Origin: Diplolepis rosae
Lineage: Eukaryota; Arthropoda; Insecta; Hymenoptera; Diplolepididae
Length of the DNA: 64,000 nt
Assembly (NCBI GenBank): GCA_030998225.1
Contig: JAPYXD010000704.1
Location: 10,726,001-10,790,000 of the forward strand
Reading direction: 5' to 3'
Below the pieces are notes generated by a model, which was not told the origin of the DNA, did no database searches, and was given only the letters and a program-made list of their open reading frames with translations. Both the position numbers and the translations under genes were made by a program. Positions 22,501 to 36,600 of this stretch are shown here, piece by piece. Position 1 is the stretch's first letter, and each line of letters begins with the position of its first letter.

Positions 22501-24176
22501 GTCTGACCTAAATAAGGAGGCAAAGTGATGCGCGAATTCTTAGTACAGGATTTTTATATAAAGTGTCCAAGTAATGCGCGAGCTCTTCGGACTCTGGCTT
22601 AAAATTATGTGGCCAAGTAATTCGCGAGTTCAATGGACGTCAGGACTGATATAAATGCAAAAATAGCAGCGTAATACGCGAGATCAAACGAAGTCTGACC
22701 TAAATAAGGAGGCAAAGTAATGTGCGAATTCTTAGTACAGGATTTTTATATAAAGTGGCCAAGTAATGCGCGAGCTCTTCGGACTCCGACTTAAAATTAT
22801 GTGGCCAAGTAATTCGCGAGTTCAATGGACGTCAGGACTGATATAAATACAAAAATAGCCGCGTAATACGCAGTTAAACGAAGTCTAACCTGAAAAGAGT
22901 GGCCAAGTAATGCACGAATTTTTAGGGTTATAAGAATTTTTATAAAGTGGCCAAAAAATAATAATTAACACGTAGGCTCCTTAGACTATGACCTGAATAA
23001 GGCGGCCAAGTAATGCGCGAGCACTTCGGACTCTGGCTTAAAATTATGTGGCCAAGTAATGCGCGAGTTCAATGGACGTCAGGACTGATATAAATGCAAA
23101 AATAGCCGCGTAATACGCGAGATCAAACGAAATCTGTCCTAAATAAGGTGGCAAAGTAATGCGCGAATTCTTAGTACAGAATTTTTATATAAAGTGGCCA
23201 AGTAATGCGCGAGCTCTTCGGACTCTGGCTTAAAATTATGTGGCCAAGTAATGAGCGAATTCTTAGTACAGAATTTTTATATATAAAGTGGCCAAGTAAT
23301 GCGCGAGTTCAATGGACGTCAGGACTGATATAAATACAAAAATAGGCACGTAATACGCGAGTTGAACGCAGTCTGACCTGAAAAGAGCGGCCAAGTAATG
23401 CGCGAATTCTTAGGGGTATGAGAATTTTTATATAAAGTGGCCAAAAAATAATAATTAACATTTAGGGTCCTTAGACTCTGACCTGAATAATGCGGCCAAG
23501 TAATGCGCGAGTTCAATGGAGTTCAGGACTGATATAAATGGAAAAAAGCCGCGTAATACGCGAGATCAAACAATGTCTGACTTAAATAAGGTGGAAAAGT
23601 AATGCGCGAATTCTTAGTACAGGATTTTTATATAAAGTGGCCAAGTAATGCGCGAGCTCTTCGGAATCTGGCTTAAAATTATGTGGCCAATTAATGCGCG
23701 AGCTCTTCGGACTCTGGCTTAAAATTATGTGGCCAAGTAATTCGCGAGTACAATGGACGTCAGGACTGATATAAATGCAAAAAATAGCCGCGTAATACGC
23801 GAGTTGAACAAAGTCTGATCTGAAAAGAGTGGCCAAGTAATGCGCGAGCTCTTCGGACTCAGATTTACAGTAAGGTGGCCAAGTAATGCGCGAGTGCAAA
23901 GGACGTTAGGACTGATATCAATGCAAAAATAGCCGCGTAATACGCGAGATCAAACAATCTCTGACCTAAATACCGTGGCAAAGTAATGCGCGAATTCTTC
24001 GTACAGTTTTTTTATATAAAGTGGCCAAGTAATGCGCGAGCTCTTCGGACTCTGGCTTAAAATTATGTGGCCAAGTAATTCGCGAGTTCAATGGACGTCA
24101 AGACTGATATAAATGCAAAAATAGCCGCGTAATACGCGAGATCAAACGAAGTCTGACCTAAATAAGGAGGCAAAGA
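19531..24176 (-). repeat. Complex satellite block 2, left of the strand switch
   Basis: Same box-and-spacer architecture and orientation as block 1, about 4.6 kb. Contains the subtype GGCCAAAAAATAATAATTAA (e.g. 20,247) with CGTAGGCTCCTTAGACTATG spacers, which marks longer higher-order units. Segments 22,010-22,340 and 22,550-22,880 are near-identical long repeats, showing recent local amplification. It ends inside a subunit at GGAGGCAAAG (24,176). Confidence 0.9.
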
Positions 24177-24184
24177 AATCCTGA
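24177..24184. other. Strand-switch junction at the centre of the composite
   Basis: To the left, subunits read GGAGGCAAAG in one orientation; after the unmatched bases AAATCC, the satellite continues in the opposite orientation from TGAACTCGCGAATTAC. Neither flank subunit is complete. The sequences on the two sides are related but not mirror images, so this is not a perfect hairpin of a single array. Confidence 0.8.
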
Positions 24185-26947
24185 ACTCGCGAATTACTTG
24201 GCCACATAATTTTAAGCCAGAGTCCGAAGAGCTCGCGCATTACTTGGCCACTTTATATAAAAGTTCTGTACTAAGAATTCGCGCATTACTTTGCCACCTT
24301 ATTTAGGTCAGAGTTCGTTTGATCTTGCGTATTACGCGGCTATTTTTGCATTTATATCAGTCCTGACGTCTATTGAACTCGCGAATTACTTGGCCACATA
24401 ATTTTAAGCCAGAGTCCGAAGAGCTCGCGCATTACTTTGCCTCCTTATTTAGGTCAGACTTTGGTTGATCTCGCGTATTACGCGGCAAATTTTGCATTTA
24501 TATCAGTCCTGACGTCCATTGAACTCGCGCATTACTTGGCCACCTTACTCAGAATCAGAGTCTGATGTGCTCGCGCATTACTTGGCCCCTTTACTGAAAA
24601 TCTGAGTCCGAAGTGCTCGCGCATTACTTGGCCGCCTTATTCAGGTCATAGTCTAAGGAGCCTACGTGTTAATTATTATTTTTTGGCCACTTTATAAAAA
24701 TTCTTATAACCCTAAAAATTCGTGCATTACTTGGCCACTCTTTTCAGGTTAGACTTCGTTTAACTGCGTATTACGCGGCTATTTTTGTATTTATATCAGT
24801 CCTGACGTCCATTGAACTCGCGAATTACTTGGCCACATAATTTTAAGTCGGAGTCCGAAGAGCTCGCGCATTACTTGGCCACTTTATATAAAAATCCTGT
24901 ACTAAGAATTCGCACATTACTTTGCCTCCTTATTTAGGTCAGACTTCGTTTGATCTCGCGTATTACGCTGCTATTTTTGCATTTATATCAGTCCTGACGT
25001 CCATTGAACTCGCGAATTACTTGGCCACATAATTTTAAGTCGGAGTCCGAAGAGCTCGCGCATTACTTGGACACTTTATATAAAAATCCTGTACTAAGAA
25101 TTCGCGCATCACTTTGCCTCCTTATTTAGGTCAGACTTCGTTTGATCTCGCGTATTACGAGGTTATTTTGGCATTTATATCAGTCCTGACGTCCATTGAA
25201 CTCGCGCATTACTTGGCCACCTTACTGAAAATCTGAGTCCGAAGAGCTCGCGCATTACTTGGCCACTTTATATAAAAATTCTGTACTAAGAATTCGCGCA
25301 TTACTTTGCCACCTTATTTAGGTCAGATTTCGTTTGATCTCGCGTATCACGCGGCTATTTTGGATTTATATCAGTCCTGGCGTCCATTGAACTCGCGAAT
25401 TACTTGGCCACATAATTTTAAGCCAGAGTCCGAAGAGCTCGCGCATTACTTGGCCACTTTATATAAAAGTTCTGTACTAAGAATTCGCGCATTACTTTGC
25501 CACCTTATTTAGGTCAGATTTCGTTTGATCTTGCGTATTACGCGGCTATTTTTGCATTTATATCAGTCCTGACGTCCATTGAACTCGCGAATTACTTGGC
25601 CACATAATTTTAAGCCAGAGTCCGAAGAGCTCGCGCATTACTTTGCCTCCTTATTTAGGTCAGACTTCGGTTGATCTCGCGTATTACGCGGCAAATTTTG
25701 CATTTATATCAGTCCTGACGTCCATTGAACTCGCGCATTACTTGGCCACCTTACTCAGAATCAGAGTCTGATGTGCTCGCGCATTACTTGGCCCCTTTAC
25801 TGAAAATCTGAGTCCGAAGTGCTCGCGCATTACTTGGCCGCCTTATTCAGGTCATAGTCTAAGGAGCCTACGTGTTAATTATTATTTTTTGGCCACTTTA
25901 TAAAAATTCTTATAACCCTAAAAATTCGTGCATTACTTGGCCACTCTTTTCAGGTTAGACTTCGTTTAACTGCGTATTACGCGGCTATTTTTGTATTTAT
26001 ATCAGTCCTGACGTCCATTGAACTCGCGAATTACTTGGCCACATAATTTTAAGTCGGAGTCCGAAGAGCTCGCGCATTACTTGGCCACTTTATATAAAAA
26101 TCCTGTACTAAGAATTCGCACATTACTTTGCCTCCTTATTTAGGTCAGACTTCGTTTGATCTCGCGTATTACGCTGCTATTTTTGCATTTATATCAGTCC
26201 TGACGTCCATTGAACTCGCGCATTGCTTGGCCACCTTACTGAAAATCTGAGTCCGAAGAGCTCGCGCATTACTTGGCTACTCTTTTCAGATCAGACTTTG
26301 TTCAACTCGCGTATTACGCGGCTATTTTTGCATTTATATCAGTCCTGACGTCCATTGAACTCGCGAATTACTTGGCCACATAATTTTAAGCCAGAGTCCG
26401 AAGAGCTCGCGCATTACTTGGCCACTTTATATAAAAATTCTGTACTAAGAATTCGCGCATTACTTTGCCACCTTATTTAGGTCAGATTTCGTTTGATCTT
26501 GCGTATTACGCGGCTATTTTTGCATTTATATCAGTCCTGACGTCCATTGAACTCGCGCATTACTTGGCCACATAATTTTAAGCCAGAGTCCGAAGAGCTC
26601 GCGCATTATTTGGCCACTTTATATAAAAATCCTGTACTAAGAATTCGCGCATTACTTTGCCTCCTTATTTAGGTCAGACTTCGTTCGATCTCGCGTATTA
26701 CGCGGCTAATTTTGCATTTATATCAGTCCTGACGTCCATTGAACTCGCGCATTACTTGGCCACCTTACTCAGAATCAGAGTCTGATGTGCTCGCGCATTA
26801 CTTGGCCACCTTACTCAGAATTAGAGTCCGAAGTGCTCGCGCATTACTTGGCCATTTTTTATCAGTCTTAGAATCCGTAGTGCTACTGTATTAATTGGCC
26901 ACTCTATTTAAGTCAGAGTTCGATTAACTCTCGTAATATTTTGCCAC
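24185..26947 (+). repeat. Complex satellite block 3, right of the strand switch
   Basis: About 2.8 kb in inverted orientation relative to blocks 1-2 (box now reads CTCGCGCATTACTTGGCC). It ends with the same degenerate boxes (CTCTCGTAATATTTTGCCAC) as the other pseudo-LTR junctions. Confidence 0.9.
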
Positions 26948-28025
26948 TTTACAACAGTCTTATAATCTGAAAAACTCGGACATCATACTTATAAACTTAA
27001 TATTGTATTTTTCCGGGTTCCATTTATTAAGAATCAGAGGTTTCGAAAAACCAGGAATTTAATTTTTCGTGAATTTCCACTTTAGTTGCATTTTACTTTC
27101 TATATCCACAGAAATGTGTACAATTTTTACGACGTCGGGATCGTAGTGAGTGCCTTTCCTTACAGAGTTTTTCGAACATGTGGTGGGTCTTTGCTTTTGT
27201 CGGACGCTTGAGCATATAATAATCTCAAGTGCCGGGGACATTAAAATAAGGTTTTACTGTGTATAACCCTTGGTGTTGGAACCTGACCTATCTGGAGAAT
27301 GCTTTCTATACACGTCAAACTCTGAACACTAGTCTTCCTAAATACGACTTCTTCCCAAATCAGTTTTCTTTTAGCCATGTGGCAGAGTGGTGGACTTACT
27401 TTCGTCTGTCATCTCTGCGGCTTCGGAGAAAATACAAAATAAAAATTTTTCCGTACCAATTACATCGTTCTTATTGTTTTAACTTCAGTGTCCTTTACTT
27501 CTGGTGCTCGTGGATGTGTGTGGTTTGCTGTGCGTGCTTTACCAAGGATCCACGTTATATTCTCCATCGTGTTGTTTCTTTCTTTGTTGAAATAATCGTG
27601 CTTATATATGTGCCCTTGAGAGAGTGCGTTCCGCGGTCGCATTTTTCACGGTTCCTGTGGGAGAGGATTACTCGTTGGAACAGTTTTTGGAACGGTCTGG
27701 TTCCTTCACACCTAGGAACTCGCTTACCCATAAGTCTTTCCGCATGTTTACTCTATCTTTTTCTAATATCAATAAGCAAAGAAAAAAAGAAAAAAACAAA
27801 AAATACAATAATTATTAAGTTGCATGTCTTAGTTAATAAATATTTAAAGGTTACTATTAAGCTAATTGGCACTGAAGAGGGCCCCCATTTGTGGCCGAAA
27901 CGTTTGCCTTTTGTATTTTTTATGTGTTCTATCACTTAATTAAAAAAATAAATCCGTATCAAAACTGACCCCATGCCAAATTAACTTTTACAAAATTATT
28001 ATTGTGGGTCAATAAAACATTGAAC
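26948..28025 (+). repeat. Penelope pseudo-LTR, copy C
   Basis: Plus-oriented equivalent of copy B, directly upstream of the plus-strand RT ORF. Edge sequences and satellite junction are the same as in the other copies. Confidence 0.85.
27868..27908 (+). ncRNA. Hammerhead-ribozyme-like motif in pseudo-LTR C
   Basis: Plus strand: GGCA CTGAAGA G GGCC (loop) GGCC GAAAC GTT TGCC. Predicted cleavage would be after GTT (27,904), before the TGCC stem I strand. Same 41 nt as copies A, B and D. Confidence 0.65.
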
Positions 28026-30558
28026 ATGTACGGAAACATGTCACGATATAATTTTACTTATGGCAACAATCAAAATGGTAGAAGTGGGATGGGTTTTTAC
28101 AAACAAATAGAAGAGACATATGGATATGAGGAGGCATCACTCCTCAAAAAAGGGTCTCAATTAAATCTAGACTATGCGAATAGCTTTAATCAGAGAATTT
28201 TCCTACTACGGTGTAGGAAACTTGAAGTTCTTCCCAAACATTTACAAGGTATCCGATCTCAACACATTGGTTTTAATTCGAGAAGTATGAGTAACAAATT
28301 CTCAAACCTGCATAATACTTTTCTTAGGTCCATTTTGAATCTTGAAATTTGTGACATATGTGCACATTTAAAGTACCTTGTGAATCAAATTATGTATTTT
28401 CAAAGTAGAATAGTTGCTATTTTTCCAAACCACATGTTCGACAGATTTTTTGAGCTCGAATCCGGGAAAGTCTCCCGCCGTTTTGAAGAAAGCAAATTTA
28501 AATGCAAAAAGAAACTCGACTTACTGATAAGGTCTCTTGATTGCAATAAAAAGACCGTTTCCAACAGTAAACTTAACCAAAAGTGGTTCAAAAATTTAAC
28601 AGGAAACCAAATTCCAGAGAATGTCGCAAAAATAGCTAGCTTAGGAATAAATTTCGGTGTTACTATAAAAAAACGGGAAATTCCTACATATAATATAATC
28701 GCGGACATCGAATCTAACATTAATAAAATTGATCCTGAATCTCAAGATGAATTGCGCTTAAAAGTTGCTAACGTCGTTAATAATTTTAAGAAAAATGGGA
28801 ATGAACACAAATCTAAATTCGTACAACCTGTTAAAGAAATTAAAGAAGCTAGGGATTTCGTAAAAAATAACCCGGACATAGTTTTTACTAGGGCAGACAA
28901 AGGTAACACCACAGTAGCCTTGACGCGAACAGATTACAACGAGAAAGTATTGAACCTTCTAAATGATGAAAACACATACAAAGTCCGCTCCAAGGACACT
29001 ACAACCAAAATACAAAATAAAGTAAATTGTCTAGTCAAAACATGGGAAAACAAAAAATTAATCAACAACCTGTTAGCTAAGGATTTAAAGTCTTCTAATG
29101 CTGTTCCCTCCAGATTCTACGGATTACCCAAAATCCATAAAGAAGGCAACCCCATTAGACCCATTGTATCTTATGTAGGCAGTCCTACCTACAATCTAGC
29201 ATCCTTCTTTAGCACTACCATATCTAAAAACACCACGCCACCAAAATCAAAAATCATTAACAGTTTCGAACTAGTCCAGAAACTTAAAAAATGTTATTGT
29301 CCCTGATAATTTTGTTCTCGCCTCCTTGGATGTAGTGTCCCTTTTCACAAATATACCCAAGGAAGCAGCCATCTCTGCTGTAAAAAATAGATGGGAAGAG
29401 ATTCGTCGCAAAGTATCATTGCCATGGAAGGAATATGAAGAAGGGTTGCGATTATGCTTGGATAGCACAGACTTTAATTTCGATGGCACCACCTATTTTC
29501 AAAAACGCGGATTACCAATGGGTTCTCCTTTCTCCCCCGTCCTTGCAGATATAGTGATGGATGACCTAGAAAAAGACAGGCTCTCTAATCTTGATTTTGA
29601 AGTACCTGTTTACTTTCGATACGTAGACGATATTCTCATCGTGGTTCCTGACACACAAGTGAACCACATTTTGCAAATCTTCAACAACAATTCCCTCAAT
29701 ATTGAATTCACCCTAGAAAAAGAGATAAATGGTGCTATTAATTTTCTAGATGTCACTATGACTAGGAAACAGAATCAAAAACTTTCTTTCAATTGGTATA
29801 GGAAACCGACTTGGTCTGGAAGATACCTTAACTTTAATTCCCATCACCCCCTCAGATACAAGAAAAGTGTTGTAAACAACTTAGTTGACAGGGCAATTCT
29901 ACTTTCAGATAAAGAATTTCACAAAAACAACCTTAAACTAATTATAGATACACTACTAGAAAATGACTATCCACAACAGTTCACGCAAGAGATTATAAAT
30001 CTAAGACTTCTTACCCTTGAACATAAGACACGATTAGGTAACAATCAGGCCGACATAAACACAGAAAACAAACCCTTCATTAGTATCCCTTACGTTGAAG
30101 TTCTGTCAGAGAGAATATCAGGAATCTTACATAGCTACAACATAAACACTGCGTACAAAAACCAAAAAAACCTAAAAACGATCTTTATACCCACCAAGGA
30201 CAAAATACCCAAAGATCAATCTTCTAACGTCGTCTACAGCGTTCCGTGCAAAGGGAATGACTGCAAGGCTGTCTATATAGGTCAAACGAAACGATTCCTT
30301 AAAAACAGACTAAAAGAACATAAAAACAACATTAGAGAAAGCCCCAATAAACAAAACGCGCTAACAAAACATACGATTGAAAGAGATCACTTCTTCGATT
30401 TTGATAGAACAAAAATCTTAGCTAACGAAAAAAACTACAAAAAAAGGTTGCTGTTGGAAATGTGTCACATTGCAGGTACGAACGATGCGGTGAATCTTAG
30501 AACCGACATAGAAAACCTTTCTAAGATTTACAACCCTATACTTAAAAAAGGGTCATAA
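28002..30558 (+). pseudogene. Penelope-like RT/GIY-YIG ORF, frameshifted copy
   Basis: Second copy of the same protein, nearly identical to the minus-strand ORF. The first frame runs to 29,306 (residues 1-430, N-terminal region through RT fingers); the second is open from 29,326 to 30,558 and carries motif A (DVVSLFTN), RGLPMGSPFSP, FRYVDDILIVV and the GIY-YIG module. The break is one extra A in the run at 29,286-29,291 (six, against five in the other copy). It ends with ILKKGS and a TAA at 30,556-30,558 because its A run at 30,544-30,549 is one shorter than in the minus-strand copy; this may be the ancestral C terminus. Other differences are scattered substitutions (W51G, L692F). First ATG is at 28,026. 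Homopolymer errors in the assembly could mimic both indels. Confidence 0.9.
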
Positions 30559-30625
30559 AAAAATGTGAAATGAGAAATTGGGACACACCGTGTTTCAGTC
30601 GTCCCTTCACGGTTTATGTTCTTAC

Positions 30626-33600
30626 ATCTGGCCACTTTGTCTGAGTCAGATTTCGTTGTAACTCGCGCATTTTTGGCCACCTTATTTAGGTCAGGTTTCG
30701 TTGAACTCGCGTATTACGCGACTATTTTTTGTATTTATATCAGTCCTGACGTCCATTTAACTTTGCGCATTATTTGGCCACATAATTTTAAGCCAGAGTC
30801 CGAAGAGCTCGCGCATTACTTGGCCACTTTATATAAAAATTCTGTACTAAGAATTCGCGCATTACTTTGCCACCTTATTTAGGTCAGACATTGTTTGATC
30901 TCGCGTATTACGCGGCTATTTTTGCATTGATATCAGTCCTGACGTCCATTGAACTCGCGCATTACTTGGCCACCTTACTGTAAATCAGAGTCCAAAGTGC
31001 TCGCGCATTACTTGGCCGCTTTATTCAGGTCAGAGTCTAAGGACCCTAAGTGTTAATTATTATTTTTTTAAGCCAGAGTCCGAAGAGCTCGCGCATTACT
31101 TGGCCACTTTATATAAAAATCCTGTACTAAGAATTCGCGCATTACTTTTCCACCTTATTTAAGTCAGACATTGTTTGATCTCGCGTATTACGCGGCTTTT
31201 TTTCCATTTATATCAGTCCTGAACTCCATTGAACTCGCGCATTACTTGGCCGCATTATTCAGGTCAGAGTCTAAGGACCCTAAATGTTAATTATTATTTT
31301 TTGGCCACTTTATATAAAAATTCTTATACCCCTAAGAATTCGCGCATTACTTGGCAACTCTTTTCAGGTCAGACTGCGTTCAACTCGCGTATTACGCGCC
31401 TATTTTTGTATTTATAACAGTCCTGACGTCCATTGAACTCGCGCATTACTTGGCCACTTTATATATAAAAATTCTGTACTAAGAATTCGCTCATTACTTG
31501 GCCACATAATTTTAAGCCAGAGTCCGAAGAGCTCGCGCATTACTTGGCCACTTTATATAAAAATTCTGTACTAAGAATTCGCGCATTACTTTGCCACCTT
31601 ATTTAGGTCAGATTTCGTTTGATCTCGCGTATTACGCGGCTATTTTTGCATTTATATCAGTCCTGACGTCCATTGAACTCGCGCATTACTTGGCCACCTT
31701 ACTGTAAATTAGAGTCCGAAGTGCTCGCGCATTACTTGGCCACATAATTTTAAGCCAGAGTCCGAAGAGCTCGCGCATTACTTGGCTACTTTATATAAAA
31801 ATTCTGTACTCCTAAGAATTCGCGCATTACTTTGCCTCCTTATTTAGGTCAGACTTCGTTTGATCTCGCGTATTACGCGGCTATTTTTGCATTTATATCA
31901 GTCCTGACGTCCATTGAACTCGCGAATTACTTGGCCACATAATTTTAAGCCAGAGTCCGAAGAGCTCGCGCATTACTTGGACACTTTATATAAAAATCCT
32001 GTACTAAGAATTCGCGCATCACTTTGCCTCCTTATTTAGGTCAGATTTCGTTTGATCTCGCGTATCACGCGGCTATTTTGAATTTATATCAGTCCTGGCG
32101 TCCATTGAACTCGCGAATTACTTGGCCACATAATTTTAAGCCAGAGTCCGAAGAGCTCGCGCATTACTTGGCCACTTTATATAAAAATTCTGTACTAAGA
32201 ATTCGCGCATTACTTTGCCACCTTATTTAGGTCAGATTTCGTTTGATCTTGCGTATTACGCGGCTATTTTTGCATTTATATCAGTCCTGACGTCCATTGA
32301 ACTCGCGAATTACTTGGCCACATAATTTTAAGCCAGAGTCCGAAGAGCTCGCGCATTACTTGGCCGCATTATTCAGGTCAGAGTCTAAGGACCCTAAATG
32401 TTAATTATTATTTTTTGGCCACTTTATATAAAAATTCTTATACCCCTAAGAATTCGCGCATTACTTGGCAACTCTTTTCAGGTCAGACTGCGTTCAACTC
32501 GCGTATTACGCGCCTATTTTTGTATTTATAACAGTCCTGACGTCCATTGAACTCGCGCATTACTTGGCCACTTTATATATAAAAATTCTGTACTAAGAAT
32601 TCGCTCATTACTTGGCCACATAATTTTAAGCCAGAGTCCGAAGAGCTCGCGCATTACTTGGACACTTTATATAAAAATCCTGTACTAAGAATTCGCGCAT
32701 CACTTTGCCTCCTTATTTAGGTCAGATTTCGTTTGATCTCGCGTATCACGCGGCTATTTTGCATTTATATCAGTCCTGGCGTCCATTGAACTCGCGAATT
32801 ACTTGGCCACATAATTTTAAGCCAGAGTCCGAAGAGCTCGCGCATTACTTGGCCACTTTATATAAAAATTCTGTACTAAGAATTCGCGCATTACTTTGCC
32901 ACCTTATTTAGGTCAGATTTCGTTTGATCTCGCGTATTACGCGGCTATTTTTGCATTTATATCAGTCCTGACGTCCATTGAACTCGCGCATTACTTGGCC
33001 ACCTTACTGTAAATTAGAGTCCGAAGTGCTCGCGCATTACTTGGCCACATAATTTTAAGCCAGAGTCCGAAGAGCTCGCGCATTACTTGGCTACTTTATA
33101 TAAAAATTCTGTACTCCTAAGAATTCGCGCATTACTTTGCCTCCTTATTTAGGTCAGACTTCGTTTGATCTCGCGTATTACGCGGCTATTTTTGCATTTA
33201 TATCAGTCCTGACGTCCATTGAACTCGCGAATTACTTGGCCACATAATTTTAAGCCAGAGTCCGAAGAGCTCGCGCATTACTTGGACACTTTATATAAAC
33301 ATCCTGTACTAAGAATTCGCGCATCACTTTGCCTCCTTATTTAGGTCAGACTTCGTTTGATCTCGCGTATTACGAGGTTATTTTGGCATTTATATCAGTC
33401 CTGACGTCCATTGAACTCGCGCATTACTTGGCCACCTTACTGAAAATCTGAGTCCGAAGAGCTCGCGCATTACTTGGCCACTTTATATAAAAATTCTGTA
33501 CTAAGAATTCGCGCATTACTTTGCCACCTTATTTAGGTCAGATTTCGTTTGATCTCGCGTATCACGCGGCTATTTTGGATTTATATCAGTCCTGGCGTCC

Positions 33601-36600
33601 ATTGAACTCGCGAGTTACTTGGCCACATAATTTTAAGCCAGAGTCCGAAGAGCTCGCGCATTACTTGGCCACTTTATATAAAAGTTCTGTACTAAGAATT
33701 CGCGCATTACTTTGCCACCTTATTTAGGTCAGATTTCGTTTGATCTTGCGTATTACGCGGCTATTTTTGCATTTATATCAGTCCTGACGTCCATTGAACT
33801 CGCGAATTACTTGGCCACATAATTTTAAGCCAGAGTCCGAAGAGCTCGCGCATTACTTTGCCTCCTTATTTAGGTCAGACTTCGGTTGATCTCGCGTATT
33901 ACGCGGCAAATTTTGCATTTATATCAGTCCTGACGTCCATTGAACTCGCGCATTACTTGGCCACCTTACTCAGAATCAGAGTCTGATGTGCTCGCGCATT
34001 ACTTGGCCCCTTTACTGAAAATCTGAGTCCGAAGTGCTCGCGCATTACTTGGCCGCCTTATTCAGGTCATAGTCTAAGGAGCCTACGTGTTAATTATTAT
34101 TTTTTGGCCACTTTATAAAAATTCTTATAACCCTAAAAATTCGTGCATTACTTGGCCACTCTTTTCAGGTTAGACTTCGTTTAACTGCGTATTACGCGGC
34201 TATTTTTGTATTTATATCAGTCCTGACGTCCATTGAACTCGCGAATTACTTGGCCACATAATTTTAAGTCGGAGTCCGGAGAGCTCGCGCATTACTTGGC
34301 CACTTTATATAAAAATCCTGTACTAAGAATTCGCACATTACTTTGCCTCCTTATTTAGGGCAGACTTCTGTTTGATCTCGCGTATTACGCTGCTATTTTT
34401 GCATTTATATCAGTCCTGACGTCCATTGAACTCGCGCATTGCTTGGCCACCTTACTGAAAATCTGAGTCCGAAGAGCTCGCGCATTACTTGGCCACTCTT
34501 TTCAGATCAGACTTTGTTCAACTCGCGTATTACGCGGCTATTTTTGCATTTATATCAGTCCTGACGTCCATTGAACTCGCGAATTACTTGGCCACATAAT
34601 TTTAAGCCAGAGTCCGAAGAGCTCGCGCATTACTTGGCCACTTTATATAAAAATTCTGTACTAAGAATTCGCGCATTACTTTGCCACCTTATTTAGGTCA
34701 GATTTCGTTTGATCTCGCGTATTACGCGGCTAATTTTGCATTTATATCAGTCCTGACGTCCATTGTACTCGCGCATTACTTTGGCCACCTTACTGTAAAT
34801 TAGAGTCCGAAGTGCTCGCGCATTACTTGGCCACATAATTTTAAGCCAGAGTCCGAAGAGCTCGCGCATTACTTGGCTACTTTATATAAAAATTCTGTAC
34901 TCCTAAGAATTCGCGCATTACTTTGCCTCCTTATTTAGGTCAGACTTCGTTTGATCTCGCGTATTACGCGGCTATTTTTGCATTTATATCAGTCCTGACG
35001 TCCATTGAACTCGCGCATTACTTGGCCACCTTACTGTAAATTAGAGTCCGAAGTGCTCGCGCATTACTTGGCCACATAATTTTAAGCCAGAGTCCGAAGA
35101 GCTCGCGCATTACTTGGCTACTTTATATAAAAATTCTGTACTCCTAAGAATTCGCGCATTACTTTGCCTCCTTATTTAGGTCAGACTTCGTTTGATCTCG
35201 CGTATTACGCGGCTATTTTTGCATTTATATCAGTCCTGACGTCCATTGAACTCGCGAATTACTTGGCCACATAATTTTAAGCCAGAGTCCGAAGAGCTCG
35301 CGCATTACTTGGACACTTTATATAAAAATCCTGTACTAAGAATTCGCGCATCACTTTGCCTCCTTATTTAGGTCAGACTTCGTTTGATCTCGCGTATTAC
35401 GAGGTTATTTTGGCATTTATATCAGTCCTGACGTCCATTGAACTCGCGAATTACTTGGCCACATAATTTTAAGCCAGAGTCCGAAGAGCTCGCGCATTAC
35501 TTGGCCACTTTATATAAAAGTTCTGTACTAAGAATTCGCGCATTACTTTGCCACCTTATTTAGGTCAGATTTCGTTTGATCTTGCGTATTACGCGGCTAT
35601 TTTTGCATTTATATCAGTCCTGACGTCCATTGAACTCGCGAATTACTTGGCCACATAATTTTAAGCCAGAGTCCGAAGAGCTCGCGCATTACTTTGCCTC
35701 CTTATTTAGGTCAGACTTCGGTTGATCTCGCGTATTACGCGGCAAATTTTGCATTTATATCAGTCCTGACGTCCATTGAACTCGCGCATTACTTGGCCAC
35801 CTTACTCAGAATCAGAGTCTGATGTGCTCGCGCATTACTTGGCCCCTTTACTGAAAATCTGAGTCCGAAGTGCTCGCGCATTACTTGGCCGCCTTATTCA
35901 GGTCATAGTCTAAGGAGCCTACGTGTTAATTATTATTTTTTGGCCACTTTATAAAAATTCTTATAACCCTAAAAATTCGTGCATTACTTGGCCACTCTTT
36001 TCAGGTTAGACTTCGTTTAACTGCGTATTACGCGGCTATTTTTGTATTTATATCAGTCCTGACGTCCATTGAACTCGCGAATTACTTGGCCACCTTACTG
36101 AAAATCTGAGTCCGAAGAGCTCGCGCATTACTTGGCCACTCTTTTCAGATCAGACTTTGTTCAACTCGCGTATTACGCGGCTATTTTTGCATTTATATCA
36201 GTCCTGACGTCCATTGAACTCGCGAATTACTTGGCCACATAATTTTAAGCCAGAGTCCGAAGAGCTCGCGCATTACTTGGCCACTTTATATAAAAATTCT
36301 GTACTAAGAATTCGCGCATTACTTTGCCTCCTTATTTAGGTCAGACTTCGTTTGATCTCGCGTATTACGCTGCTATTTTTGCATTTATATCAGTCCTGAC
36401 GTCCATTGAACTCGCGCATTGCTTGGCCACCTTACTGAAAATCTGAGTCCGAAGAGCTCGCGCATTACTTGGCCACTCTTTTCAGATCAGACTTTGTTCA
36501 ACTCGCGTATTACGCGGCTATTTTTGCATTTATATCAGTCCTGACGTCCATTGAACTCGCGAATTACTTGGCCACATAATTTTAAGCCAGAGTCCGAAGA

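Noticed and set aside
27380..27392. Pol III A-box-like TGGCAGAGTGGTGG in the pseudo-LTR
   Set aside because: No matching B box at a suitable distance was found.
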